Shown piece after piece: positions 35,748-44,960 of a DNA stretch of 57,141 bases (its first letter is position 1; each line of letters begins with the position of its first letter). Both the position numbers and the translations under genes were made by a program. The notes beneath the pieces were generated by a model, which saw only the letters and a list, made by a program, of their open reading frames with translations, was not told where the DNA came from and ran no database searches. Source of the stretch: Anaerolineae bacterium (GTDB lineage Bacteria > Chloroflexota > Anaerolineae > JAADDB01); assembly GCA_015486845.1 (NCBI GenBank), contig WFQU01000040.1, positions 1-57,141 of the forward strand, in the 5' to 3' direction.

Positions 35748-37298
35748 TTATAGCGGGATATTGCCGTGCTTCTTGGGCGGATTCTGATCCCGTTTGGTGC
35801 GCAAAATTTCCAACGCGCTGATCAGGCGAGGGCGGGTCTCTTTCGGTTCGATAACATCATCGACGAAACCGCGGCTGGCAGCGATATACGGATTGGCGAA
35901 CTTTTGCCGATATTCTTCGACGAGCTTAGCTTTTTCGGCGTCGGCGTCTTCCGCTTGGCTTAACTGGTGGCGGAAGATGATTTTGACAGCGCCGTCTGGC
36001 CCCATGACGGCAATCTCGGCCGTAGGCCAGGCCAAATTCAGGTCGCCGCGCAAATGTTTGCTGCTCATCACGTCGTAAGCGCCGCCGTAAGCTTTGCGGG
36101 TGATAACAGTGAGCTTAGGCACGGTGGCCTCGGCATAAGCAAAAAGTAGTTTAGCCCCATTGCGAATGATACCGCCGTGTTCTTGTACTAAGCCGGGCAT
36201 AAAGCCCGGCACGTCCTCGAAAGTTACGATGGGGATGTTGAAAGCATCGCAGAAACGAATGAAGCGGGCTGCTTTGACGCTGGCATTGATATCCAGAACG
36301 CCCGCTAAAATGGCCGGCTGGTTGGCAATAATGCCGACGACATGGCCGCCCAAGCGGGCAAAGCCGACCAGAATATTTTGGGCAAAATGCTGGTGCACTT
36401 CGAAAAAGATGCCGTCATCGACCACGTGCTGGATGACTTCTTTCATGTCGTACGGCTTGTTCGGGTTTTCCGGCACGATGTCGTTGAGCGCTTCGTCCTC
36501 GCGCAGCGGATCGTCCGTCGGCTCACGATAGGGCGGTTCTTCCATGTTATTCTGGGGCAAATAGCTGAGGAGTTGTTGGGCCAAAAAGATGGCATCTTCT
36601 TCGTTTTCCGCCGCGAAATGCGCCACACCACTTTCGCTGGCATGCGTCCAGGCGCCACCCAGCTCTTCGAACGTGACCTCTTCGTGCGTGACGGTCTTGA
36701 CCACTTCCGGGCCCGTGACAAACATGTGGCTGGTTTGCTTGACCATGATGATGAAATCAGTGATGGCCGGCGAATAAACAGCCCCGCCGGCACACGGGCC
36801 AGCGATCAGCGAAATCTGGGGCACCACACCGGAAGCCAGCGTGTTGCGCAGGAAGATGTCGGCGTAGCCGCCCAGCGAAATGACCCCTTCCTGAATGCGA
36901 GCGCCGCCGGAATCATTGACGCCGATGACCGGTATGCCCGTTTTCATGGCTGAATCCAGTATTTTACATATTTTCTTGGCGTGCGCAGCGGAAAGGGAAC
37001 CGCCGAAGACGGTAAAATCCTGGGAATAGACGTAAACAGGCCTACCATCAATGGTGCCATAGCCTGTCACCACGCCGTCGCCCAAAGGGCGGTTGTTTTC
37101 TAAGCCAAAATCATGAATCTGGTGCGTGACAAAAGCGTCTATTTCCTGGAAACTGCCTTTGTCCATGAGTAAGTCTAAACGCTCACGGGCTGTGAGTTTC
37201 CCTTTTTTGTGCTGTTGTTCGACGCGCTTTTCGCCTCCCCCTAAACGGGTTTGCTCGCGCATTTCGTGGAGCTTCTCGATTTTTTCCTCGTTGGACAC
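35748..37298 (-). CDS. pccB: Propionyl-CoA carboxylase, carboxyltransferase (beta) subunit
   Basis: 516 aa from a GTG (37298) with GGGAGGG six bases upstream; the TTG at 37313 is inside that ribosome site. Fused alpha/beta carboxyltransferase domains: [17 protein letters not shown] near residue 33, [13 protein letters not shown] near 92, [14 protein letters not shown] near 124, [17 protein letters not shown] near 158, [14 protein letters not shown] near 192, [20 protein letters not shown] near 355 and [21 protein letters not shown] near 391. The enzyme moves CO2 from biotin to propionyl-CoA to make methylmalonyl-CoA. First gene of the carboxylase-mutase unit; an intergenic gap of 177 bases separates it from accC. 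Confidence 0.94.
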   Translation of the reverse strand: MSNEEKIEKLHEMREQTRLGGGEKRVEQQHKKGKLTARERLDLLMDKGSFQEIDAFVTHQIHDFGLENNRPLGDGVVTGYGTIDGRPVYVYSQDFTVFGGSLSAAHAKKICKILDSAMKTGIPVIGVNDSGGARIQEGVISLGGYADIFLRNTLASGVVPQISLIAGPCAGGAVYSPAITDFIIMVKQTSHMFVTGPEVVKTVTHEEVTFEELGGAWTHASESGVAHFAAENEEDAIFLAQQLLSYLPQNNMEEPPYREPTDDPLREDEALNDIVPENPNKPYDMKEVIQHVVDDGIFFEVHQHFAQNILVGFARLGGHVVGIIANQPAILAGVLDINASVKAARFIRFCDAFNIPIVTFEDVPGFMPGLVQEHGGIIRNGAKLLFAYAEATVPKLTVITRKAYGGAYDVMSSKHLRGDLNLAWPTAEIAVMGPDGAVKIIFRHQLSQAEDADAEKAKLVEEYRQKFANPYIAASRGFVDDVIEPKETRPRLISALEILRTKRDQNPPKKHGNIPL

Positions 37299-37977
37299 AC
37301 TGCCCTCCCTCAAAACTAACTGACGCAGAGCCGCTGAGATGCAGCCAAAAGCTAATTAGAACGCAGATTAACCCAGGCTCCGCACGCAGATAAAAAATAA
37401 TGGTCAAAAATCAGCTTGCTAACAACGCGCGGCGATCCTCCTTTGGAGCAGAAACGCTACGGCTCTGGAGTCGAGGCTTTAGCCGGGATTAACGCTGCCA
37501 AGCTGCCTAATGGCTTAATTCCGATCACCGCAAACCCGCCCAGGGCTAAAGCCGCCGGGCTACACCAAGCTCAAGCCCCTTGAAGCGGGCTGCACATCAG
37601 CCCCTTTCAAGGGGCTTGCCTTTTTCCATAGCACGGAGCTTTGAGCTCCGCGCTCACCCGGACAACATCGCTACCGCCGACCTGCATCGGCAACAGCTCG
37701 CCCGGGGCTAAAGCCGCCGGGCTACATCAAGCTCAAGCCCGCTAAACCGGGCTGCACATCAGCCCCTTTCAAGGGGCTTGCCTTTTTTCGTAGCACGGAG
37801 GTTTGAGCTCCGTGTGCTCACCCGGACAACGATTTTTTTGCCGCTGTTTCGGGCTGTAGTGGAAACGACACGCTCTCACCAAGACATCAAGTATTAAAAC
37901 CGCCCGAGCACGCAATGGTTACGGGCAGGGAGCGGTCATCCGCGACACCAAAGCATCCTGGCCCGACCGGTGTGTTT
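37299..37977. other. Gene-free spacer with two tandem hairpin-repeat units
   Basis: No coding frame. An ACGCAGATTAACCC / CACGCAGATAAAAAA repeat occupies 37352-37400. Two direct ~137-bp units lie at 37537-37673 and 37699-37835, each with GGGCTAAAGCC, GCCGGGCTACA, an AGCCCCTTTCAAGGGGCT hairpin and a CACGGAG-type hairpin ending ACCCGGACAAC. Separates the carboxylase unit from the dehydrogenase pair. Confidence 0.75.
37537..37835. repeat. Two tandem hairpin-repeat units
   Basis: Units start at 37537 and 37699. Differences include GCACGGAG-CTTTGAG-CTCCGCGC in the first and GCACGGAG-GTTTGAG-CTCCGTGT in the second: the outer stem pairs change but pairing survives. A third unit of the same type lies at 54413-54536. 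Confidence 0.85.
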
Positions 37978-39018
37978 TCAGGGCGCAACGCGCAACAAAA
38001 CCTTACCGATCTGCTTACCTTGAAGCATGCGTTCTAAAGCTTGTCGATATGCTTCTAACGGATAAATTCTGTCGATGACCGGTCGCAATTTGTCAGCCCA
38101 CACTAAATTCATCACCCGCACGAATTCGCTCTGGCTACCCATAGTGGAACCAATAATACTAATCTGCTTGCTGAAAATAACACGGATATCAGCGTTACTC
38201 TTGGGCCCGGTGGTCGCACCGACGGTCACCAAGCGCCCGCCTTTTGCCAAAGCCCGCAAGCTAAGGGGGAAAGTCGCCTTGCCTACATTATCCACCACGA
38301 CATCCACGCCCCGACGGCCGGTGGCGGCATAAAGTTGTTTGCTCCACCCCGCGTCATGATAGTCGAAAACGGCGGCGGCACCTAACTCGCGGGCTTTGCT
38401 TGCTTTTGCTTCGTTCCCGGCCAGAGCGAAAACGGTAGCCCCGGCCAACTTAGCAATCTGTATCGCAGCGCTGTTCACGCCGCCCCCGCTACCCACCACC
38501 AGCACCGACTCCCCCGCTTGCAGTCTAGCACGGGTGATTAGCATGCGCCAGGCGGTGACGAACACCAACGGCGCCGCGGCGGCCGTCTCGTCGCTGATCT
38601 GTGCCGGCACGGCGATCAAATTACGGGCCGGCACACTGGCATACTCGGCGTAAACGCCTCGTACGTGTTCGCCCAAAATGCGGAAGGTCCGACAAAGGGA
38701 ATGTTCACCGCGCAGGCAAAACTCGCAGTGGCCGCACCAGATACCAGGGTTGGCAGTCACCCGCTGGCCGATTTGCCAGCCGCTGACCTGCTCCCCCACG
38801 GCCGCGATGTCGCCCACCATGTCCGAGCCGGGGATGTGCGGCATTTCCAAATTTAACCCTTTCCACCCCCGGCGCACGAAATCGTCCAGCCGGTTCAGCG
38901 CGGCCATGCGCACCCGCACCAAAACCTCGTCCGGAGCGATTTCCGGCACCGGCATGTCGTCGACCACTTCCAAAACGTCCAAACTCGGGCTGTGTTGGCG
39001 GAAAATGACAGCTCTCAT
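37978..39018 (-). CDS. Zinc-type medium-chain dehydrogenase/reductase (alcohol dehydrogenase-like)
   Basis: 346 aa MDR protein. Substrate domain opens MRAVIFRQHSPSLDVLEVVD. The structural-zinc cysteines are CGHCEFCLRGEHSLC near residue 95-109. The usual catalytic-zinc Cys is replaced: the first position reads ALNRLDDFVRRG, giving Asn where alcohol dehydrogenases have Cys, so catalytic zinc binding is doubtful; the HIPGSDMVGDI motif has Asp in place of Glu. NAD(P) site VLVVGSGGGVNSAAIQIAK near 170 and GGRLVTVGATTG near 262. Probably reduces or oxidises an alcohol, enoyl-CoA or quinone. Seven bases after the acyl-CoA dehydrogenase stop, so co-transcribed and perhaps part of acyl-CoA breakdown. 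Confidence 0.87.
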   Translation of the reverse strand: MRAVIFRQHSPSLDVLEVVDDMPVPEIAPDEVLVRVRMAALNRLDDFVRRGWKGLNLEMPHIPGSDMVGDIAAVGEQVSGWQIGQRVTANPGIWCGHCEFCLRGEHSLCRTFRILGEHVRGVYAEYASVPARNLIAVPAQISDETAAAAPLVFVTAWRMLITRARLQAGESVLVVGSGGGVNSAAIQIAKLAGATVFALAGNEAKASKARELGAAAVFDYHDAGWSKQLYAATGRRGVDVVVDNVGKATFPLSLRALAKGGRLVTVGATTGPKSNADIRVIFSKQISIIGSTMGSQSEFVRVMNLVWADKLRPVIDRIYPLEAYRQALERMLQGKQIGKVLLRVAP

Positions 39019-39025
39019 GGCGGCC

Positions 39026-40195
39026 TCAGCGCAATTTCAATTCGTTGCGGGCGATCACCAAGCGCTGGATCTCCGAAGTGCCTTCGTAAATTTCTGTGAT
39101 TTTCGCGTCTCGGAAATAGCGTTCCAACGGCATTTCTTTGCTGTAGCCCATGCCGCCGTGGATCTGGATCGTCTGGTGGGTGCAGAACATGGCGGTTTCG
39201 CTGGCGAAAAGCTTGGCCATAGCCGCCTCGGTGGTGAAACGGGCACCGGTTGTCTTGCTGGCTTCTTTGCCCAAAGCCGCTTGATAAATCAACAGACGGC
39301 TGGCTTCGATGCGGGTCTTCATGTCAGCAATCTTCCACATGATCCCCTCGAACTGGCCGATTTTCTTGCCGAAGGCCTCCCGCTGGCGGGCCCACTCGAT
39401 GGCCGCCGCGTAGGCCGCTTCGGCTACGCCCAACGCCTGCGAAGCAATGCCGATGCGCCCAGCGTCCAAGACAGTCATGGCAATCTTGAAGCCCTGTCCC
39501 GGCTTGCCTATCATGTTCTCCACCGACACCTTGTAATTATCGAACAGGATTTCGCTGGTAGCAGAAGCACGAATGCCCAATTTCGGTTCTACTTTGCCTC
39601 GCTCGAAGCCAGGCCGGTCCGTATCGATGATGAATGCAGAAACGCCACGGTGCTTGGGCTTGGCGTTTGGATCGGTAACAGTGAACAGGACAATGTAATC
39701 GGCCACCGGCCCGCCGGTGACCCAGCTTTTGCGTCCGTTGATGGTGTAATAACTGCCGTCGTCGCTGAGCACAGCCCGGGAACGCATGGTACCCGCGTCC
39801 GAGCCAGACATGGGCTCGGTGAGGGAATACGCCCCGATTTTGCGCCCGCTGGCCACATCCGCCAAATACTTCCTTTTTTGCGCCTCCGTGCCGAAATGGA
39901 GCAGCCCGTAGTTGAAAAGGGAGTTGTTCACTGACATGATGGTGCTGGTGGCGACATCCGCCTTGGCGACTTCCTCCATGGCCAGGACATAAGAAAGGGT
40001 GTCCATGCCGGCGCCTTCGTATTCCTCCGGCGTTTCGATACCCATTAGCCCCATTGTGCCCATTTTCCGGATGATTGGCAGCGGAAATTCACCAACCTCG
40101 TCGTAATGGGTCGCTACTGGCGCAATTTCTTTCTGCGCAAAATCACGAACCATCTCTTGAATCATCTGCTGCTCTTCTGTAAGCTGTAAATCCAT
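39026..40195 (-). CDS. Acyl-CoA dehydrogenase (short/branched-chain type)
   Basis: 389 aa, standard FAD acyl-CoA dehydrogenase. AAGGAGG seven bases before ATG. N-terminal helical domain (LTEEQQMIQEMVRDFAQKEI), middle strand domain with SLTEPMSGSDAGTMRSRAV near 128, IGRKSWVTGGP-like NGRKSWVTGG near 157, and C-terminal helical domain with IQIHGGMGYSKEMPLERYF near 350 and catalytic Glu in TEIYEGTSEIQRLVIAR near 376. The first-step enzyme of beta-oxidation, making trans-2-enoyl-CoA and passing electrons to electron-transfer flavoprotein. The Glu in YEGTSEIQ position suits short-chain/butyryl-type enzymes; chain length cannot be fixed. Likely contributes propionyl-CoA to the carboxylase-mutase unit. 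Confidence 0.93.
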   Translation of the reverse strand: MDLQLTEEQQMIQEMVRDFAQKEIAPVATHYDEVGEFPLPIIRKMGTMGLMGIETPEEYEGAGMDTLSYVLAMEEVAKADVATSTIMSVNNSLFNYGLLHFGTEAQKRKYLADVASGRKIGAYSLTEPMSGSDAGTMRSRAVLSDDGSYYTINGRKSWVTGGPVADYIVLFTVTDPNAKPKHRGVSAFIIDTDRPGFERGKVEPKLGIRASATSEILFDNYKVSVENMIGKPGQGFKIAMTVLDAGRIGIASQALGVAEAAYAAAIEWARQREAFGKKIGQFEGIMWKIADMKTRIEASRLLIYQAALGKEASKTTGARFTTEAAMAKLFASETAMFCTHQTIQIHGGMGYSKEMPLERYFRDAKITEIYEGTSEIQRLVIARNELKLR

Positions 40196-40623
40196 GGATA
40201 AACCTCCTTGTTTGTATATTGAAATTACTCATCGCCTGTTTCGATGTCTATATGTGTGTATGATGTTACTCGCTGTGTGGGTAGATTGAAATGAAACATA
40301 GTCATTTTACTACTGATAGCCAAAATTTGACCAATTTTGCCGCTTCGTGACAGTGATTGCAAGGTCCCCTAACTGAGACAAAATAGAATCCAAAAATCCA
40401 ACGCCAGGTCACAAAGAGGAAAAGGCGCAATTTTTTATTATTTTCTTCTTCGGATCAAGCCAGTACCAGCGATGTTTGTGCCTTCAGGTAAGTCCACCTG
40501 CCTCGCCTATATCTATCTGAAGATGTTCTTCCCTACGTCAATGCGCATGGGTATCAACTTGGTTCTGGATTTACTGTTAGCCTTTGTGTCACAATCAGAA
40601 TCACTGGAAAGGTTCTGTCTAAT
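40196..40623. other. Divergent spacer without recognisable gene
   Basis: AT-rich region between the minus-strand acyl-CoA dehydrogenase and plus-strand wtpA. One weak plus-strand open frame (40472-40705) has no ribosome site or family-like sequence. No repeat element is present, unlike other gaps. Confidence 0.6.
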
Positions 40624-40651
40624 TTGCTCTTTCTGGCGGTGGAGCTATAAT
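40624..40651 (+). promoter_or_regulatory. Promoter for wtpA
   Basis: Perfect TATAAT at 40646-40651; a weak TTGCTC (40624-40629) 16 bases upstream. The expected start (about 40658) is at the edge of the palindrome at 40659. Confidence 0.65.
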
Positions 40652-40658
40652 GTGCATG

Positions 40659-40681
40659 CGTTATGCTACATAAGCATAACG
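40659..40681. promoter_or_regulatory. ModE-like palindrome before wtpA
   Basis: Perfect 9-base inverted repeat CGTTATGCT-ACATA-AGCATAACG. The outer half-sites CGTTAT and ATAACG are 11 bases apart, close to the molybdate-responsive ModE operator as I recall it (CGTTAT...ATAACG, spacing about 12). It starts at +1 of the wtpA transcript, where a bound repressor would block transcription. A regulator gene is not in the window. Confidence 0.6.
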
Positions 40682-40707
40682 ACTTTTCTCCAAGGAGGTA
40701 CTTAGTA

Positions 40708-41685
40708 ATGCATCGTGTTCGTTTTCTTTTAGTTCCAATCTTGTTATTGGCTTTATTGTTGACTTCTTGTTCTGCACAGCAAGCAACAGTGCAGAAGAAA
40801 ACTTTGTCGGGCACGCTGAAAATCATGCATGCCGGCAGTCTTTCTTTGCCCATGCAACAGATGGCTAATGCTTTCTCGACCGCTCATCCCGGCGTGAAGG
40901 TGGAACGTGTCGCTGCGGGCAGTCGATCACTCATTAGGAAGGTCACTGAATTAGGCGCCAAGACGGATGTAATGGCCTCGGCAGATTATCGACTTATCCC
41001 CAAAATGATGTATCCTGATTATGCTAATTGGACAGCACGCTTTGCCAGTAATCGCATGATCATTGCTTTCACCGACCAGAGTAAATTCGCTAATGAGATT
41101 AAGAGCGATAACTGGTATGAAATTTTGCAGCGTCCCGGCGTTCGTTTTGGCCATTCTGATCCTGATGCTGACCCGTGTGGCTATCGCACTTTAATGGTTT
41201 GGCAATTGGCCGAGTCGTATTACCAACACCCTGGTTTGTATAAGAAGCTGGATGCAGCCTGCCCGGCCGAGAATGTGCGCCCGAAAGCGATCGAGTTATT
41301 AGCTCTGTTGGAATCAGGTGAGTTGGATTACGCTTTTGAGTACCAGTCTGTGGCCGTACAGCACGGTTTGCGTTATATCAACCTGCCGGTGCAGATCGAT
41401 CTTTCCGATGCGAAATACGCTGACGCGTATGCTAAAGCAGTCGTGCAATTATCTGGCTCGGCGCCGGGCAAGAAGGTGGCCATGCACGGTGCGCCCATCG
41501 TCTACGGTGTGACAATTCCAAAGAACGCACCGCACCCGCAACTGGCAGCCGCATTCCTCGCTTTCATGTTAGGTCCGGATGGACAGCAAATTCTGCAAAA
41601 GAACGGCCAGCCACCTATTGTGCCGGCCAAAGTGGATCAGATGGATAAAGTGCCGGCCGTTGTGCAGCCATTATTACAAAAATAG
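40708..41685 (+). CDS. wtpA: Tungstate/molybdate-binding lipoprotein (WtpA/ModA-like)
   Basis: 325 aa from ATG 40708, nine bases after AAGGAGG. Signal peptide with lipobox LLTSC (Cys21), so a membrane-anchored substrate-binding protein. After TLSGTLKIMHAGSLSLPM comes VERVAAGSRSLIRKVTELGAKTDVMASADYRLIP, the anion-binding Ser and 'A-S-A-D-Y' stretch typical of the WtpA (tungstate) rather than classical ModA group. Then SDPDADPCGYRTLMVWQLAESYY, ELDYAFEYQSVAVQHGLRYI and the C-terminal GAPIVYGVTIPKNAPHPQLAAAFLAFMLGPDGQQIL. It captures tungstate or molybdate for an ABC importer; no permease or ATPase follows, which is unusual. A tungsten oxidoreductase gene at 11.3 kb is a likely consumer. Confidence 0.9.
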   Translation: MHRVRFLLVPILLLALLLTSCSAQQATVQKKTLSGTLKIMHAGSLSLPMQQMANAFSTAHPGVKVERVAAGSRSLIRKVTELGAKTDVMASADYRLIPKMMYPDYANWTARFASNRMIIAFTDQSKFANEIKSDNWYEILQRPGVRFGHSDPDADPCGYRTLMVWQLAESYYQHPGLYKKLDAACPAENVRPKAIELLALLESGELDYAFEYQSVAVQHGLRYINLPVQIDLSDAKYADAYAKAVVQLSGSAPGKKVAMHGAPIVYGVTIPKNAPHPQLAAAFLAFMLGPDGQQILQKNGQPPIVPAKVDQMDKVPAVVQPLLQK

Positions 41686-41695
41686 GCCCTCGTAC

Positions 41696-41729
41696 AAGAC
41701 CTTCCAGGTTTTTAGATCTGGAAGGTCTT
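41696..41729 (+). terminator. Terminator hairpin after wtpA
   Basis: Perfect 12-base stem AAGACCTTCCAG / CTGGAAGGTCTT (41696-41707, 41718-41729) eleven bases after the stop, followed by CTCTATTT. The T-run is weak. Confidence 0.65.
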
Positions 41730-41837
41730 CTCTATTTGGTTGACAGCAAGGAACCTCTTGTGCTACGCTATCCACATTGATGCCCGGCGCTTTCCCGGCT
41801 GCAACACGTTGGACAGTTCGATATCAGGAGGTTACCC

Positions 41838-43511
41838 ATGTTCGCCCGTTGCTGCGTTCTGATGCTCGCTTCGTTGTCGGTCCTTGTCGCGGGCTGCGCC
41901 CGCCCCACGCCGGCCATCACATCCATCGCTATACTTGCTCAAACCGCCACAGCCATTCCTACTGAGACCGTCACGCCAACGACCACGCCAATGCCAACCG
42001 CCACGCCGACAGACACGGCTACTCTAATGCCAACCCAGACGCCAACCACTATGCCGACGACCATTCCCACCGCCACGTCGTTCCCCACGCCAACCGTTTC
42101 CCCTACCGACACCTGGACGGCAACGGCGACAGCCACCGCAACGGCGACACCTATCCCAACTGCGGCACCGACGCCAACCCCGGCGGTGAGCGCTTTCACA
42201 AGCAGCATCAATATCCCCACTTACCCCTACGCCCGCTACCTGCAGGATGCTTCAGACCCGGCGCATCACAATTTCCCGCTGAAGCTTTTTGACCGGGCCG
42301 CTTACGACGCTGCTTCTCCAAAGCCGGCTCCCCACAAGTACCGGCTCATCGTGCTGCAAAACAAGTACCTGCGGTTAACTTTTCTACCGGATTTGGGCGG
42401 CCGTTTGTACCAGTGTGTTTTTCGTTCCACTGGGCACAACGAATTCTACCAAAATCCGGTCATCAAGCCGACGCACTGGGGGCCAACGCCGGCGGAAGGC
42501 GCACCGACCGGCGCAAACTGGTGGCTGGCCGTTGGCGGTTTGGAGTGGGGTTTGCCGATAGAAGAACACGGCTATGCCTGGGGTGTCCCCTGGCAGGCGC
42601 AGGTGGGGCGCAATGGGCAAAGCCGTTGGATCATGTTACGCTACGCACCCGCCGGGCAGATACAAACGACGATTTCTGTCCGCCTCAATGCCAGTGAATC
42701 AGCCTTCCACGTCAGTGTCTACTTGCACAATCCCACGGGACAGCCGCTGTTGTACAAATTCTGGGACAACGCAATGTTGGCACCCGGGGCGGGCAACACG
42801 CCTTCGCCGGGATTACAGTTCTTGTTGCCGGCCAACCAGGTAGAAATTCACTCCACCAATGATCCCGGGCTGCCGGGCGGGGGTAATCTGATCCCATGGC
42901 CTGTTTACCATGGTCGCGATCTGAGTTATCCCGCTAACTGGCACGGCTGGCTGGGCGCGTTCGCCCGTCCGGCGCTGGCGGACTGGGCGGCGGCTTATGA
43001 TCATCAAAAGGAAGAAGGCATTGTACGCACTTTCGAGCGAGAGAAAACGCGCGGCGTCAAGCTGTTTGGCTTCGGGCATGCCATCTCGCCGGACAACTGG
43101 ACGGACGACCGATCAAATTATGTAGAATTGCATGGCGGCGTAGCCGAGACCTTTGACAATACGGCGACCTTGCCGGCAGGCACGACATTTTCCTGGACGG
43201 AAACCTGGTTCCCCGTGGCGAAAATCGGCGGCATCGTGGCCGCATCCCCTTTAGGTGCCCTGAATTTCTGGCGGAAACAGGACCGGCTACACGTGCGGCT
43301 GCAAACGACACGAGCAACGAAAGGATCGTTGCGGATTACATTAGCCGGTCAACCGCTATTGCAACGCGATGGAGTGACCATCTTCCCGGCCCGGCCTTTG
43401 GCGCTGGATCTGCTCTTGCCAGCCGACCGTCCCGCCCGCGGCGAGATCATCGTCACCTACCGCGTCGCCGCCAGAACAATCAGTGGCCGGGCCACGCTAA
43501 ACTTGCATTGA
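41838..43511 (+). CDS. Secreted lipoprotein: Thr/Pro-rich linker and DUF5107 domain
   Basis: 557 aa from ATG with AGGAGG eight bases upstream. Lipobox VLVAGC (Cys20). Residues about 30-120 are a Thr/Pro/Ala low-complexity stalk (TPTDTATLMPTQTPTTMP-like) that could be O-glycosylated. From about 150 to the end the sequence reads as the DUF5107 beta-sandwich: LQNKYLRLTFLPDLGGRLYQ, EFYQNPVIKPTHWGP, GGLEWGLPIEEHGYAWGVPW and a VYLHNPTGQPLLYKFWDNAM stretch, resembling aldose-epimerase-like and glycoside-handling proteins. Its exact activity is unknown; carbohydrate binding or hydrolysis outside the cell is likely. Stands alone behind wtpA. Confidence 0.82.
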   Translation: MFARCCVLMLASLSVLVAGCARPTPAITSIAILAQTATAIPTETVTPTTTPMPTATPTDTATLMPTQTPTTMPTTIPTATSFPTPTVSPTDTWTATATATATATPIPTAAPTPTPAVSAFTSSINIPTYPYARYLQDASDPAHHNFPLKLFDRAAYDAASPKPAPHKYRLIVLQNKYLRLTFLPDLGGRLYQCVFRSTGHNEFYQNPVIKPTHWGPTPAEGAPTGANWWLAVGGLEWGLPIEEHGYAWGVPWQAQVGRNGQSRWIMLRYAPAGQIQTTISVRLNASESAFHVSVYLHNPTGQPLLYKFWDNAMLAPGAGNTPSPGLQFLLPANQVEIHSTNDPGLPGGGNLIPWPVYHGRDLSYPANWHGWLGAFARPALADWAAAYDHQKEEGIVRTFEREKTRGVKLFGFGHAISPDNWTDDRSNYVELHGGVAETFDNTATLPAGTTFSWTETWFPVAKIGGIVAASPLGALNFWRKQDRLHVRLQTTRATKGSLRITLAGQPLLQRDGVTIFPARPLALDLLLPADRPARGEIIVTYRVAARTISGRATLNLH

Positions 43512-43655
43512 ACCGTCCAAAACAGTAGCATTCTCCAGATGGGAAATATGAGAGGTGCTATGGGACCTACGGCATACCACAGCGGGTAAAAATAAGATCA
43601 ACGTGCATCAGCGTTTGTCAGTGTTCTATTTTTAGGGTCATCAGGAGCAAATTCT

Positions 43656-44960
43656 TTGTCGAAACGAAAGATAATCATCGGGCACTTAATCCGGCGACGC
43701 TGGCGCGGCCCGAATTGGCAGCGATTGTTGCTAATCGGGTTCGTGTTGGTGTTTGGCTTTTCCATCATTGGGATCGGCGCCGCGGCCGGCTGGCAAAGTG
43801 GCATGCACGCCAAGCAAACAGTCCGTAAGGTAGAAGCAGCACACCATTATCACTTAGGCGTGCAAGCTTTGGCGGCGGGGAATCGCTCTTTAGCCATAGC
43901 AGAATTTCGCCATGTGCTGGAATTAGAACCGAACTATCAAGAAGCCAGTGATCAGTTACGCCATTTATTAGCTGCTACGCCGGTACGGCCTTCGCCGACG
44001 CCGCTGCCGAAGCAAGTGGAACAAGCGGTGTTGGCGCAATTGTTGCAACAAGCGGAAGAAGCCTATCAGCGCGGCGATTTAGTCAGAGCAAGCCAGCAAT
44101 TGCAACAGATCCAGGTAGCAGCGCCGGGCTTTCGGCCTGTGGAAGCAGCGCGGCTGGGCTACAAAATCGCTTTCCAGCAAGGTATGGACGCTGTCAAGCG
44201 CGGCGAGATGGAATTAGCCATCCGTTTTTTTCAAGAAGCACTACGTTGGCAGCCACATGATCCAGCCGCTACGAAACAACTCTCTTTAGCCAGCCGTTAC
44301 CAACAGGGCTTGTTGTACTGGTATGCTGACTGGGGGAAAGGGATCGAGATATTCAGCGCGTTGTATCGGGAAGCGCCGCATTATCGAGACGTCGCCGATC
44401 GCTTGCTGGAAGCCTTGATCAAGGGAGGGCGGCAAGCAATGCAGCATAAACAATACTGTTTAGCGGATAAACGCCTGCAAACCGCGTTGCAATTGCACCA
44501 GGATCAGATGTTGCGCCAAGAAGCCAAGCAGGCCCATAATTTATGCATCCATCCTCCTACTATGACACCGACAGTAACGCCAACGGTGACGCCAACGCAG
44601 CTAACCGTGACGCCGGTACCGACGGTAACACCGCTCCCTACCGCCCCGGCAACGCCTTCGGCCACGCCAACCGCCACCACAACGCCGACCGTTGCCACAA
44701 AAATAGGCACCACGCCTACAACAACGGCCACTGCCAGCGCGACCAAGACGTCCCGGCCAACCAATGCGCCGACTGCGTCAGTCACACCCACGCCAACCGC
44801 GCCCCGTTTGCCGCTAACGGCTACGCCCACGCCATTGCCCCCCACGGCAACACCAACTGTACGGCCCTCGGCAACGCCTCAGCCGCCGTCCCCCACGCCC
44901 ACGCCGCAGCCGACAGCGACAACAGCATTACCAACGCCGACCCGGACGAGCAGCACATGA
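43656..44960 (+). CDS. TPR-repeat membrane protein with Thr/Pro-rich C-terminal tail
   Basis: 434 aa from a TTG start with AGGAGCA nine bases upstream. Residues 1-22 are basic, residues 23-47 one transmembrane helix (RLLLIGFVLVFGFSIIGIGA). Residues 55-310 hold TPR-like helix pairs (YHLGVQALAAGNRSLAIAEF, AYQRGDLVRASQQLQQIQ, GMDAVKRGEMELAIRFFQEA). Residues about 312-434 are almost entirely Thr, Pro, Ala and Val, like other external proteins in this window; the topology is probably inside-N, outside-C. Binding partners cannot be inferred. The stop overlaps the start of the glutamate racemase as ATGA, so the two are coupled, hinting at a role in cell-wall growth. Confidence 0.85.
   Translation: MSKRKIIIGHLIRRRWRGPNWQRLLLIGFVLVFGFSIIGIGAAAGWQSGMHAKQTVRKVEAAHHYHLGVQALAAGNRSLAIAEFRHVLELEPNYQEASDQLRHLLAATPVRPSPTPLPKQVEQAVLAQLLQQAEEAYQRGDLVRASQQLQQIQVAAPGFRPVEAARLGYKIAFQQGMDAVKRGEMELAIRFFQEALRWQPHDPAATKQLSLASRYQQGLLYWYADWGKGIEIFSALYREAPHYRDVADRLLEALIKGGRQAMQHKQYCLADKRLQTALQLHQDQMLRQEAKQAHNLCIHPPTMTPTVTPTVTPTQLTVTPVPTVTPLPTAPATPSATPTATTTPTVATKIGTTPTTTATASATKTSRPTNAPTASVTPTPTAPRLPLTATPTPLPPTATPTVRPSATPQPPSPTPTPQPTATTALPTPTRTSST

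Noticed and set aside
40472-40705. 77-codon open frame before wtpA
   Set aside because: No ribosome site or family-like sequence; it covers the wtpA promoter and palindrome.
41939-44845. Antisense frames made of Val, Gly and Ala repeats
   Set aside because: They are complements of the Thr/Pro-rich coding stretches of the lipoprotein and TPR genes; no ribosome sites, no plausible protein.
44543-44956. Long N-terminal extension of MurI, rich in Asn, Asp and His
   Set aside because: It is the shifted frame of the Thr/Pro tail of the TPR gene; MurI proper begins at the ATGA overlap.
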